55,109 bases of DNA from Emticicia agri (GTDB lineage: Bacteria; Bacteroidota; Bacteroidia; Cytophagales; Spirosomataceae): the NCBI GenBank assembly GCA_945860265.1, contig CAMAQF010000016.1, forward strand, positions 1-55,109. Direction: 5' to 3'. Below, piece after piece: positions 26,136-35,337 of this stretch. The translations under genes and the position numbers were made by a program. The notes beneath the pieces are model-generated. The model made no database searches. It was not told where the DNA came from and was given only the letters and a program-made list of their open reading frames with translations. Position 1 is the first letter of the stretch; each line of letters opens with the position of its first letter.

Positions 26136-27500
26136 ATGCAAATCATCAATCCAGCTACCGAAGAAATCATTACCACTTTACAAGAAGATTCGGCCGAAAG
26201 CTTAAAAAACAAACTTAAAACCTTACAAAAAGGACAAAAATCTTGGGCGAAAGTTAATCTAAAAAAACGCATAGCTGTCATCGAAAAATTCTCTGAATTA
26301 TTGACTGAGAATATTGAAGAATTGGCTGCAACGCTAACTTCTGAAATGGGCAAACCCCTCCAACAAGCCCGTAATGAAGTAAACGGAGCAAAAGGAAGAA
26401 TCAAGTTTTTTGTTGAAAATTCACAGAAGTACTTGAAAGATGAAGTAATGACCAAGCAAGAAGGACTTACCGAACGCATTTCTTATGAACCTTTGGGAGT
26501 AATCTGTAATATTTCGGCGTGGAATTATCCTTTTTTGGTGGGCGTGAATGTTTTTATTCCTGCTTTGATTGGTGGAAATGCAGTATTCTATAAACCTTCG
26601 GAGTTTTCGACATTGACAGGCTTAAAAATTGAAAAGTTTTTGAAAGCTGCTGGCGTTCCCGAAGATGTTTTTGCAGTAGCTGTCGGTGCAAAAGAAGTAG
26701 GTGAACAACTTTTGGCGATGCCACTCGATGGTTATTTTTTCACAGGTTCTTATCGTACTGGACTCTATATTTATGAAAAAGTAGCTCCAAAAATGGTGCC
26801 TTGCCAACTCGAATTAGGAGGAAAAGACCCTCTTTATATTGCGGATGATATAGCTGATATTCAGGTAGTTGCGGCTGGAACTGCCGATGGTGCCTTCTAT
26901 AATAATGGGCAAAGCTGTTGTGCAGTTGAGCGTATTTATGTACACGAAAAAGTATATGACCGCTACCTTGAGGAATTTGTTAAGGAAGTAAAAAGCTATA
27001 AAATTGGTCAGCCAACCGATGATGGTGTTTATATCGGTGCTTTGAGCCGAAAATCTCAATTAGATTTTCTCGAAAAACAAGTGCAAGATGCCGTTAAAAA
27101 AGGTGCAAAGTTACTGACCGGCGGAAAAAGAATTGAAGGGCAAGGCTATTTCTTCGAGCCAACTGTTTTGACCAACGTTAACCACAAAATGGATATCATG
27201 CAGGCCGAATCTTTCGGGCCAATCATTGGTATTATGAAAGTTAAAGATGATAAAGAAGCCACAAAATTGATGCAAGATACGGAATATGGCCTCACAGCAG
27301 CAGTTTTTACGCTTGATAAAAAACGTGCGGAAAGAATATTGAGACAAGTGGATTCTGGAACGAGTTATTGGAATTGTTGCGACCGTGTTTCGGCTCCGCT
27401 TCCGTGGAGTGGACGCAAAAATTCGGGTTTTGGAGCTACACTTTCGCACGCAGGTATTCGTGCATTCGTAAAGCCAAAGGCATGGCATTTGAGAGGCTGA
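26136..27500 (+). CDS. NAD(P)-dependent aldehyde dehydrogenase (succinate-semialdehyde dehydrogenase-like)
   Basis: A 454-aa cytoplasmic enzyme of the ALDH superfamily. The conserved N130 (S-A-W-N-Y-P), catalytic E226 (E-L-G-G-K) and nucleophile C261 (G-Q-S-C) are all present, with F-T-G-S at 202-205 for cofactor binding. A short N-terminus and overall sequence suit the succinate-semialdehyde/short-chain branch, but the substrate is an inference. Single gene between divergent and convergent neighbours; a repeat-rich gap follows. Confidence 0.92.
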   Translation: MQIINPATEEIITTLQEDSAESLKNKLKTLQKGQKSWAKVNLKKRIAVIEKFSELLTENIEELAATLTSEMGKPLQQARNEVNGAKGRIKFFVENSQKYLKDEVMTKQEGLTERISYEPLGVICNISAWNYPFLVGVNVFIPALIGGNAVFYKPSEFSTLTGLKIEKFLKAAGVPEDVFAVAVGAKEVGEQLLAMPLDGYFFTGSYRTGLYIYEKVAPKMVPCQLELGGKDPLYIADDIADIQVVAAGTADGAFYNNGQSCCAVERIYVHEKVYDRYLEEFVKEVKSYKIGQPTDDGVYIGALSRKSQLDFLEKQVQDAVKKGAKLLTGGKRIEGQGYFFEPTVLTNVNHKMDIMQAESFGPIIGIMKVKDDKEATKLMQDTEYGLTAAVFTLDKKRAERILRQVDSGTSYWNCCDRVSAPLPWSGRKNSGFGATLSHAGIRAFVKPKAWHLRG

Positions 27501-27920
27501 TTTTGATTGACGAATCAAGATTTAAAATCCTAAAAGGATTAAACACGAATATATGTAGGCAACGCCTACGGAAACGAAAGATTAAAAAGAAGTTTATCAT
27601 AAAAAAATCCTGAAAGGATTAAACACCAGTATCCGTATGCAACGCCTACGGAAACAAGAAACGAAAATAGTTCATAACCCTGAAGGGGTTAAACAAATAA
27701 CGCAATAGCAAGTTCAACTCCTTCAGAGTTGCTTGTTCCATTGCTATATAACTATTCCATGGGTTTCACCCACGGCTATTCAAGTTTAAGCCTTTCAGGC
27801 TTTTTCAGAAAACAACTAGCGTAAAACACAAATTTACCATTAACCGATTCACTAATAGCCAATTTCACCAGTTTTCCGATAACTATTCAACCATTTCACT
27901 AACCAACAAATAACCAAAGT
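27501..27920. repeat. Mosaic of short palindromic repeats (intergenic)
   Basis: This 420-base gap holds several related palindromes. AATCCTRAAAGGATT lies at 27526-27540 and 27606-27620, each followed by TAAAC-like sequence. AACCCTGAAGGGGTT lies at 27676-27690, where the changes are compensated on both arms. A reverse-orientation relative (AAGCCTTTCAGGCTT) lies at 27788-27802. GTAGGCAACGCCTAC at 27555-27569 recurs with one arm mismatch at 27635-27649. The first two units are direct repeats with an 80-bp period. Nested hairpins (27715-27731, 27757-27775) lie between. This resembles REP/RAYT-type non-autonomous elements; no transposase gene is present. Confidence 0.8.
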
Positions 27921-29900
27921 ATGAAAAAAATAGGACTATTTGCCCTTTTAGCGGTCAGTTCGGGTGTTTTTGCACAAACAACTTCCGCCAAGAGGCAACT
28001 CAAACCCTCTGATGTTTATCGTTTACAAAGCTTGAGTGACCCACAAATTTCGCCCGAAGGAAATTGGGTGGCTTACTCACTAACAAGTGTTGATTCGATG
28101 AAAAATAAGCGAAATTCTGACATTTGGATGCAATCCTGGGATGGAAAAGAATCAATCCAACTTACTTTTTCACCCGATGGGGAATCAAAACCTCGTTGGA
28201 GTCCTGATGGAAAATATTTGTCATTTACTTCTTCAAGAAATGGGCTAACGAATAGTCAAATCTGGCTTATGGACCGTCGTGGTGGAGAAGCAAAACAATT
28301 AACCGATATAAAAAAAGGTGATTTATCGGACTATGCATGGTCCCCTGATGGTAAAAAAATCGCTTTGGTAATTACTAATGATGCCGATACCACAAAATCC
28401 AAATCGCCAAAACCGATTGTCATCGACCGTTTTCATTTCAAGCAGGATGGTGAAGGTTATCTAATGAAAAAAACTACGCATTTATACCTTTATAACCTAG
28501 AAACCAAGAAAATCGACACGCTTACGAAGGGAATTTACGATGAAACTTCTCCAAAATGGTCGCCCGATGGCACCCAAATCGCTTTTATCAGTAACCGAAC
28601 CGAAGACCCAGACCGAAATGAAAATACCAATATTTGGGTAATTGATGCCAAAGCAAACGCCAATATGAAGCAAATCACCACCTTTAGTGGTAGAGATTTT
28701 GCCCATGAATGGAGTCCGGACGGCAAACAAATTGCTTATTTACGCACTACTTCTGCCGAAAGTTATATTATGTATGACCAATCGATTTTGTGTACAGTAT
28801 CAAAAGATGGCGGCGAACCAAAATTACTCAGCAAAACCTTAGACCGGCCAGTTGCTAGCCCAAGATGGAGCAAAGACGGTACTTCGATTTATGCCATCGT
28901 TTCCGACGACCGTACAAGATACATCGCTAATTTTTCGGCATTTGATGGCAAAATGACCAAGTTTGTTAGCGGAAACAGAAGTTTTTCGGGTATAGAAAAA
29001 CACACTTCGGGCAATTTACTTGCAAGCATGAGCGATTCACAAACACCTAATGAACTTTATGTAATCGAAGCAGCAGTTGTAAGAAAACTCACCAAACATC
29101 AAGATGCGTTTTTAGCACCTTTAGCATTGGCAACGGTTGAAGGCTTTACCTCAAAAAGCAAAGATGGAGCGTCGGTTTCAAACTTACTCTATCTGCCTGC
29201 TACTGCACAAAAAAGACAAAAATTGCCAACTTTGCTATTTATTCATGGCGGGCCAGTAGCACAGGACGAGTTTAGTTATGATATGTCTCGTCAAATGTTG
29301 GCAGCCGCAGGATATGCCGTTGTGGCAGTAAATTATCGTGGTTCGAATGGCCGAGGCTTAGATTTCTGCAAGATCATTTCGGCAGATTGGGGAAATAAAG
29401 AGGTCTTGGACATTCTGGGAGCAACTGATTATGTGGTGCAAAATGGCATTGCTGACCCCGAAAAATTAGGCATTGGTGGCTGGAGTTATGGCGGAATCTT
29501 GACAAATTACACGATTGCAACTGATACTCGTTTCAAAGTAGCTTCGAGCGGTGCGGGAGTTTCGTTGGTTTCTTCGTTGTATGGTGTTGACCAATATATT
29601 TTGCAGTATGAGCATGAATTAGGTTCACCATGGAAGAATTTCGATAAATATATTGCACTTTCATATCCATTCTTAAAAGCCGACCGTATCAAAACTCCTA
29701 CCCAGTTTATGGTTGGCCAAAGCGATTTCAACGTTCCTTCTGTGGGTAGTGAGCAAATGTATCAAGCTTTTCGCTCGTTGGGAATTCCAACTGAGTTGAT
29801 TATTTATCCTGACCAGTTTCACGGTATTACAAATCCGAGTTATCAAAAAGACCGTTTTGAGCGATACATTGCTTGGTTTGATAAATATTTGAAGAAATAA
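27921..29900 (+). CDS. S9 family peptidase (prolyl oligopeptidase/acylaminoacyl-peptidase type), exported
   Basis: A 659-aa protein with a Sec signal peptide (cleavage near V-F-A-Q). Residues about 35-390 form a beta-propeller with W-S-P-D-G repeats. The C-terminal alpha/beta hydrolase carries S522 (G-G-W-S-Y-G-G), D602 (G-Q-S-D) and H634 (F-H-G). All triad residues are intact. It likely degrades oligopeptides in the periplasm. A terminator follows at 29908-29949. The second S9 enzyme in this window (33060-35228) is a DPP IV-type paralogue. Confidence 0.93.
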   Translation: MKKIGLFALLAVSSGVFAQTTSAKRQLKPSDVYRLQSLSDPQISPEGNWVAYSLTSVDSMKNKRNSDIWMQSWDGKESIQLTFSPDGESKPRWSPDGKYLSFTSSRNGLTNSQIWLMDRRGGEAKQLTDIKKGDLSDYAWSPDGKKIALVITNDADTTKSKSPKPIVIDRFHFKQDGEGYLMKKTTHLYLYNLETKKIDTLTKGIYDETSPKWSPDGTQIAFISNRTEDPDRNENTNIWVIDAKANANMKQITTFSGRDFAHEWSPDGKQIAYLRTTSAESYIMYDQSILCTVSKDGGEPKLLSKTLDRPVASPRWSKDGTSIYAIVSDDRTRYIANFSAFDGKMTKFVSGNRSFSGIEKHTSGNLLASMSDSQTPNELYVIEAAVVRKLTKHQDAFLAPLALATVEGFTSKSKDGASVSNLLYLPATAQKRQKLPTLLFIHGGPVAQDEFSYDMSRQMLAAAGYAVVAVNYRGSNGRGLDFCKIISADWGNKEVLDILGATDYVVQNGIADPEKLGIGGWSYGGILTNYTIATDTRFKVASSGAGVSLVSSLYGVDQYILQYEHELGSPWKNFDKYIALSYPFLKADRIKTPTQFMVGQSDFNVPSVGSEQMYQAFRSLGIPTELIIYPDQFHGITNPSYQKDRFERYIAWFDKYLKK

Positions 29901-29907
29901 TTATAAT

Positions 29908-29949
29908 AAAAGACTTCGCTAAGTGATGTTTCCTTTGGCGAGGTCTTTT
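29908..29949 (+). terminator. Rho-independent terminator after the S9 peptidase
   Basis: AAAAGACTTCGC (29908-29919) pairs with GCGAGGTCTTTT (29938-29949) with one G-T wobble, followed by T residues. It lies just past the stop codon. Confidence 0.75.
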
Positions 29950-30042
29950 TTATGTACAAAACTTTTTTTAGTCAGTTAAAAAAACCTTTTTTAACTCAAA
30001 AATCTTTTATCGTCCTATTTTTTCGCTTCTATATCTATATAA

Positions 30043-30074
30043 TTTGTCATTGTTCAAATAATAAAATATCTTTG
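30043..30074 (+). promoter_or_regulatory. Bacteroidota-type promoter of the oxidoreductase-sulfatase unit
   Basis: TTTG at 30043-30046, a 20-base spacer and TATCTTTG at 30067-30074 match the -33/-7 consensus well. The ATG is 45 bases downstream. Confidence 0.6.
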
Positions 30075-30118
30075 GATAATACAATTCGTATCATATTCAA
30101 TCCTCTATAAAAAAACAA

Positions 30119-31486
30119 ATGGAAACCCTTAATCTCAACCGTCGAAAATTCATTCAAGGAGTTTCGGCAACGATTGCCTTATCTACACTTGGCACGAAGG
30201 CCAACCCTGTTTTTACTCCTGTCAAAACCTATAAAGTAGCCTTAATCGGTACAGGTTGGTACGGAAAAAGTGACCTTTTCCGCCTCATTCAAGTAGCCTC
30301 TATTGATGTAGTTGCTCTCTGCGACCCCGACCAAAATATGCTAAAAGCAGCGGGCGATTTGGTAGCAAAAAGACAAGAATCGAAGCAAATACCAAAACTT
30401 TATGGCGATTATAGAAAACTATTGGCCGAAAACAAACTCGATATTGTGTTAATAGGTTCGCCCGACCATTGGCACGCTCTTCATGCCATTGAGGCCTTGA
30501 AATCAGGAGCAAATGTTTATGTGCAGAAACCTATCAGCACCGATATTATTGAGGGAGAAGCAATGGTAGCTGCTGCCCGAAAATATAATAAAGTGGTACA
30601 AGTAGGCACACAACGCAAAAGCACGCCTCACTTAATAGAAGCCAAGAAAAATATCGTTGATGCTGGACTTTTGGGCAAAGTATCGCACGTAGAAATGTGT
30701 TGCTATTTTCACATGAGAAACAACGGAAACCCGCCAGTTGAGCCAGTTCCTGCATTCTTCGACTATGAAATGTGGACTGGGCCAGCACCGATGCGTCCTT
30801 ATGATGGTTTACCCCACATTCGTTGGTGGAGAACTTTTAATGAATACGGCAACGGAATCATGGGCGATATGTGTATCCACATGTTTGATACCGTAAGATG
30901 GATGCTGAAACTCGGTTGGCCAAAACGTGTGAGTTCACAAGGTGGAATTTATGTGCAAAAGGAAGGAAAATCGAATATTTCTGATACACAATCGGCGGTT
31001 TTTGAATATGATGAACTGAACTGTGTTTGGCAACATCGCTCTTGGGGAACGCCTGCCAACACTGATTATCCTTGGGCGTTTATTTTGTATGGCGATAAAG
31101 GCACGCTTTATGCAAGCACTATGAAATATACTTTTGTTCCGCAAGGCAAAGGAGCAAAAATAGACAAAGATGTGGTTTATGAAAAAGAAAAATATCCAGA
31201 AGATTTGACCGAAGAACGAATCGAATTGAATGCTGCCCCAGCCACTCGTCTGCACATGCTCGATTTCTTGAATGCCATTGAAAACAATACTCGCCCAGTC
31301 GCCGATATTGAAGAAGGACATATTTCAACGGCTAGTTGTATTTTGGCAAATATGTCGATGAAAGTCGGCCGGCCGTTAGTTTATGACCCGAAAAAACGAG
31401 AAGTTGTAAATGATAAAGAGGCCAATGCACTACTTAGAAGACCGTACCGTGGCACATGGAAACACCCCGAAGTTGGTACAGTTTAG
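30119..31486 (+). CDS. Gfo/Idh/MocA family oxidoreductase with Tat-type signal
   Basis: A 455-aa protein. The N-terminus L-N-R-R-K-F-I-Q-G followed by a hydrophobic stretch and T-K-A is a twin-arginine signal, so folded export with bound NAD(P) is likely. The Rossmann domain starts A-L-I-G-T-G-W-Y-G. The catalytic-lysine motif reads Y-V-Q-K-P-I-S, with Q in place of the usual E of E-K-P. A C-terminal alpha/beta domain follows. Such Tat-exported family members often act on sugars or sugar acids. The sulfatase gene 77 bases downstream suggests a shared job on a sulfated or modified glycan, by inference. Confidence 0.9.
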   Translation: METLNLNRRKFIQGVSATIALSTLGTKANPVFTPVKTYKVALIGTGWYGKSDLFRLIQVASIDVVALCDPDQNMLKAAGDLVAKRQESKQIPKLYGDYRKLLAENKLDIVLIGSPDHWHALHAIEALKSGANVYVQKPISTDIIEGEAMVAAARKYNKVVQVGTQRKSTPHLIEAKKNIVDAGLLGKVSHVEMCCYFHMRNNGNPPVEPVPAFFDYEMWTGPAPMRPYDGLPHIRWWRTFNEYGNGIMGDMCIHMFDTVRWMLKLGWPKRVSSQGGIYVQKEGKSNISDTQSAVFEYDELNCVWQHRSWGTPANTDYPWAFILYGDKGTLYASTMKYTFVPQGKGAKIDKDVVYEKEKYPEDLTEERIELNAAPATRLHMLDFLNAIENNTRPVADIEEGHISTASCILANMSMKVGRPLVYDPKKREVVNDKEANALLRRPYRGTWKHPEVGTV

Positions 31487-31563
31487 TATTATGATTTGCT
31501 TTAGCTTTCTGAAGCTTACCGCTTTCTGGAAACTTTTTTTTACACTTTAAAGTAAAATAATTT

Positions 31564-33003
31564 ATGAAAAAAATCTTCTTTTCGTTGCTCACAATTATAG
31601 TATTACAAAGTAGTAGTCCTAAAAAAGAACTTTCGCCCAACATTATTTTGATTTTCATGGACGATATGGGATACGGCGATTTGAGCTGCTACGGTGCAGT
31701 CAATTATCGAACACCTAATATCGACAAAATGGCATCCGAAGGTATCAGATTTACTAATTTTTTGGCCGCCCAAGCAGTTTGTAGTGCTTCTCGAGCAGCT
31801 TTGCTCACGGGTTGTTACCCAAATCGGATTGGTATTTCGGGAGCTTTGATGCCAAACAGCAAAAATGGCATCAATTCAAGCGAAACCACCATTGCCGAAA
31901 TGCTCAAACAAAAAGGTTATGCCACAGGTATTTTTGGCAAGTGGCATTTGGGTTATCAAAAGCAGTTTTTACCATTGCAACATGGTTTTGACGAATACAT
32001 TGGGCTTCCCTATTCAAACGATATGTGGCCTGTGAATTTTGACGGTACTCCTGCACAACCGAACCAAAATAAATTTGTTTATCCTGTGCTACCACTGATT
32101 CAGAATAATGATAAAAAAGAAGAAATAAAAACTTTTGACGACCAAGCAAAACTAACAACTCTTTATACCGAAAAAGCAGTAGAATTTATTAGAAAGAATA
32201 AAAAAAGTCCGTTTTTCTTGTATTTACCTCATTCGATGCCGCACGTACCAATTGCAGTTTCTGATAAATTTAAAGGTAAAAGTAAACAAGGACTGTACGC
32301 CGATTTGATGATGGAAATTGATTGGTCAATAGGCGAAATAATGAAAACTTTGAAAGAAAATGGCTTGGACAAAAACACTTTGGTGATTTTTACAAGCGAT
32401 AATGGGCCGTGGTTAAATTTTGGCAATCATGCGGGTTCGTCTGGCGGCTTACGAGAAGGAAAAGGAACAAGTTTTGAGGGTGGGCAACGAGTGCCGTGCA
32501 TTATGAGATGGAAAGGTACAACACCCGAAGGTGTAGTCTGCAATCAGCTTGCCTCAACGATTGATATGCTACCAACAATTGCTCGTATTTCTGGATCTGA
32601 ATTGCCCAAAAACAAAATTGATGGCGTTGATATTTTATCATTAATTAAGGGAAATTTAGGTGAAAGTCCACGAAAAACATTTTTGTATTATTACCGTAAA
32701 AATTCGTTAGAAGCAGTAAGAATGGGAAATTGGAAATTAGTTTTTGAGCATAAAGGTCGCTCGTACATGAATCAATTGCCAGGAAATGATGGTTTTGCAG
32801 GAAAAACCCCAGAAGATATTCTAACACCAATGGCACTTTACGACCTCCGCCGTGACCCATCAGAGCAATATGACGTTCAGAAACTTTATCCAGAAATTGT
32901 GGCTGAATTACAAAAAATTGCTGAAGAAGCCAGAGAAGACCTAGGCGATGATTTGACCAGCAGAAAGGGTAAAAACGTAAGAGTGAGTGGTTTGGTTGAG
33001 TAA
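31564..33003 (+). CDS. Sulfatase (arylsulfatase/N-acetylgalactosamine-6-sulfatase-like)
   Basis: A 479-aa type I sulfatase. The formylglycine site is C73-S-A-S-R77 (C-x-A-S-R) followed by L-T-G, the aerobic/anaerobic Cys-type motif. The metal-binding D33-D34 lies in I-F-M-D-D-M-G-Y-G-D. The N-terminal hydrophobic stretch (3-14) looks like a signal sequence but has no clear cleavage site or lipobox. A formylglycine-generating or radical-SAM maturase must be encoded elsewhere. It follows the exported oxidoreductase and probably shares its transcript. The sulfated substrate is unknown. Confidence 0.92.
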   Translation: MKKIFFSLLTIIVLQSSSPKKELSPNIILIFMDDMGYGDLSCYGAVNYRTPNIDKMASEGIRFTNFLAAQAVCSASRAALLTGCYPNRIGISGALMPNSKNGINSSETTIAEMLKQKGYATGIFGKWHLGYQKQFLPLQHGFDEYIGLPYSNDMWPVNFDGTPAQPNQNKFVYPVLPLIQNNDKKEEIKTFDDQAKLTTLYTEKAVEFIRKNKKSPFFLYLPHSMPHVPIAVSDKFKGKSKQGLYADLMMEIDWSIGEIMKTLKENGLDKNTLVIFTSDNGPWLNFGNHAGSSGGLREGKGTSFEGGQRVPCIMRWKGTTPEGVVCNQLASTIDMLPTIARISGSELPKNKIDGVDILSLIKGNLGESPRKTFLYYYRKNSLEAVRMGNWKLVFEHKGRSYMNQLPGNDGFAGKTPEDILTPMALYDLRRDPSEQYDVQKLYPEIVAELQKIAEEAREDLGDDLTSRKGKNVRVSGLVE

Positions 33004-33017
33004 ATCTATAAAACAAC

Positions 33018-33044
33018 GCTGGCAGAGTTTTGAACCCTGCCAGC
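33018..33044. terminator. Hairpin between convergent sulfatase and DPP IV genes
   Basis: GCTGGCAG (33018-33025) pairs with CTGCCAGC (33037-33044) around an 11-nt loop. It is GC-rich and has no T-run, so it may be an intergenic repeat that also ends transcription. Confidence 0.55.
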
Positions 33045-33059
33045 ATTTAAAACATTTAT

Positions 33060-35228
33060 TTATTTTGCTCCAGGAGGGCAATTTTGCTTTAAAAAATTAG
33101 TGAAAAGCGTATTTAGGTGCTTACGAGTACCTTCTCCTTCATAAATTCCGTGACTACGATTTGGGTAAGGCATAAACTGAAACTGACGGTTATGTTTAAT
33201 TAGCTCATTGACAAGCATTTCAGCATTTTGGTAATGCACATTATCGTCGCCCGTTCCGTGAATATACAATAAATTTCCAACCAAATTTTTGGCATGTGTA
33301 ATGGGCGAACCATTCACAAAATCTTCACGATTTTCCTGCGGAAGTCCCATATAACGTTCTTGATAAATATTATCATAACAAAGCTGATTTCCAACTGCCG
33401 CCACCGAAATACCCGTTTGATAAAACTGAGGATATTGGAAAAGTAAATTCAGAGTCGAAGAACCTCCCCCACTCCAGCCATGCACTGCTAGACGAGTCGT
33501 ATCGACGTATTTCCATTTTCTAATTTCCTTCACGGCCATAGCTTGGTCACGGATATTCACGACACCGATTTTGCGGTAAATGGCTTTTCTCCAAGCACGT
33601 CCACGAGGTAGTGGTGTTCCACGGTTATCAACCGAAGCGTAAATATATCCATCTTTTGCCATATCGCCATTATAAAGGTTATTAGAGCCAGTGCCATAAG
33701 TATCTTTTACAGTAGCAGAAGCTGGCTCACCATAAACATTAAATACAATTGGATAACGCTTAGTCGAATCAAAGTTTGCTGGCTTCACCATCCAACCTTC
33801 AATATCAATTCCATCTTCGGTTTTTAGTTTAAAAAATTCTACTCGCTTATTTATTTTCAGATTAGCCAATTTTGTTAAAATACTTTCTTTTTCACTTAAA
33901 GGCGAATGGTCGGCTAAATTAATCCACTCAGTCATTGGCTGAATATTGGCACTTGAAAATGTATGTCGAGCAAACTTTCCGTTGGGCGTAAGTACATAAT
34001 TATGCGTTCCTGCTGGAGCATTTGGCAAAACTGGCTGCATTTCGGCACTGCCATCTAATTTTATTCGGAAAAGATAATTTTGAAGTGCATTCTGTGGCGA
34101 ACCTGTGAAATAAACATAACCGTTTGCCTCATCAATCAACGGGATGTGAACAATATCATAATTGCCTTTGGTTAGCAGAGTTTCTTTGCCATTCAAATCA
34201 ATTTTATAGATATGTCTCCAGCCATCTTTTTCGCTTACCCACAAAAACTCTTTGCCACCTTTGAGCCATTCCCAGCCTTCTTGTTCGTCGGCCCAACGCT
34301 CTTTTGTATCAATCCAAGCCTCATCTGATTCGGTAAAAATTGTTCTCATTTTACCCGTAATCGCTTGACAGACAATGACTTTGCTCTGATTTTGCTTACG
34401 ATTCAATTGTTGAATAATAATATCATTCGTATTCGGCACCCATTCCATGCGTGGCACATAGGTTTGTTGCGGGTCGCCTTCGATGTTCATTTGTAAAGTT
34501 TTTCCAGAAGCTACATTTGCCACTAAAATCTTGTAAGGCGATGGACTTTCACCTACTTTTGGGTACTCAACTGGCACGTTATACGAATAAATAGAGTCCG
34601 TATTATTTATCATCAAGAAATCACGAATCTTGGTTGCATCAATTTGCCAATAAGCAATACTTTTCCCGTCTGGACTCCAACGGAATCCATCACGACAAGC
34701 AAATTCTTCTTCATATACCCAATCGAAAGTGCCGTTTATCATTCGGCGAGTACCATTGGTAGTCAAGGCTTTGATTTTTTTCGTTGCCAAATCTTCCACA
34801 AATAAATTATGCTCGCTCAAATAAGCTACTTTCGAGCCATCGGGCGAAAACTTGGCAAACATCAACGAAGATGCAGGTTTGCCTTGTCCGAGTTTATATA
34901 AAGTATTGGTTTTGAGGTCTAAAACCCAATAATCGCCACGAGTATCGTATCGCCAAACTTGTTTTGTATTGGTATAAATCAGTGCCTTTGAATCATCGTT
35001 GCTGAGAGTATAGCTTCTTACATTCAAAGGTTTTTCGGCACCTTTGGGCGTGAGTTGAGCTTTATTGATTAAAGTAGTTTTTTGTTGAGCAGGCAAAGTA
35101 TAAGCCACCACTTCGCCACCTTCGGTGCGAGTGTAAGCATTGCCATCTTTCGTCCATCTAATTTGTTGAGCTTGGGCGAAGGTTGTTAGAATTAGGAAAG
35201 AGAATAATAAAAGTGGTTTGTTTTTCAT
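33060..35228 (-). CDS. S9 family peptidase, dipeptidyl peptidase IV-type, exported
   Basis: A 722-aa protein with a Sec signal peptide (cleavage after A-Q-A-Q). It has an N-terminal DPP IV beta-propeller, including the E-E motif V-Y-E-E-E-F that binds the substrate amino end, and a C-terminal hydrolase. The serine motif is G-W-S586-G-G-G, where DPP IV usually has G-W-S-Y-G-G; D661/D662 (G-D-D-N) and H693 (S-H-G) complete the triad. It probably removes Xaa-Pro dipeptides in the periplasm. It is divergent from the ADP-ribosyltransferase gene with overlapping promoters. Confidence 0.93.
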   Translation of the reverse strand: MKNKPLLLFSFLILTTFAQAQQIRWTKDGNAYTRTEGGEVVAYTLPAQQKTTLINKAQLTPKGAEKPLNVRSYTLSNDDSKALIYTNTKQVWRYDTRGDYWVLDLKTNTLYKLGQGKPASSLMFAKFSPDGSKVAYLSEHNLFVEDLATKKIKALTTNGTRRMINGTFDWVYEEEFACRDGFRWSPDGKSIAYWQIDATKIRDFLMINNTDSIYSYNVPVEYPKVGESPSPYKILVANVASGKTLQMNIEGDPQQTYVPRMEWVPNTNDIIIQQLNRKQNQSKVIVCQAITGKMRTIFTESDEAWIDTKERWADEQEGWEWLKGGKEFLWVSEKDGWRHIYKIDLNGKETLLTKGNYDIVHIPLIDEANGYVYFTGSPQNALQNYLFRIKLDGSAEMQPVLPNAPAGTHNYVLTPNGKFARHTFSSANIQPMTEWINLADHSPLSEKESILTKLANLKINKRVEFFKLKTEDGIDIEGWMVKPANFDSTKRYPIVFNVYGEPASATVKDTYGTGSNNLYNGDMAKDGYIYASVDNRGTPLPRGRAWRKAIYRKIGVVNIRDQAMAVKEIRKWKYVDTTRLAVHGWSGGGSSTLNLLFQYPQFYQTGISVAAVGNQLCYDNIYQERYMGLPQENREDFVNGSPITHAKNLVGNLLYIHGTGDDNVHYQNAEMLVNELIKHNRQFQFMPYPNRSHGIYEGEGTRKHLNTLFTNFLKQNCPPGAK

Positions 35229-35272
35229 GTTATTGTTTTGGGGAGAAGAAATCGAGAATGATAAATATTTCC

Positions 35273-35309
35273 CAAATTTAACTTTAGAAAAATGATTTCA
35301 TTATATTTG
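35273..35309. promoter_or_regulatory. Overlapping divergent promoters, DPP IV gene and ADP-ribosyltransferase gene
   Basis: On the plus strand TATATTTG (35302-35309) matches the -7 box of the ADP-ribosyltransferase gene, 28 bases before its ATG, with a partial -33 (TTTA at 35277-35280). On the minus strand TAAATTTG (35280-35273) matches a -7 box for the DPP IV gene. The two overlap, so the promoters may interfere. Confidence 0.4.
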
Positions 35310-35337
35310 TTTAGAAAATATCTTCAAAGGATGAAAA

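Noticed and set aside
26015-26479. 154-aa minus-strand frame overlapping the aldehyde dehydrogenase start
   Set aside because: It is antisense to a well-conserved enzyme N-terminus and has no recognisable protein pattern.
27501-27920. CRISPR array
   Set aside because: The repeats have internal palindromes, vary in sequence, and are followed by unequal spacers of palindromic debris. There are only two near-identical units and no cas genes nearby.
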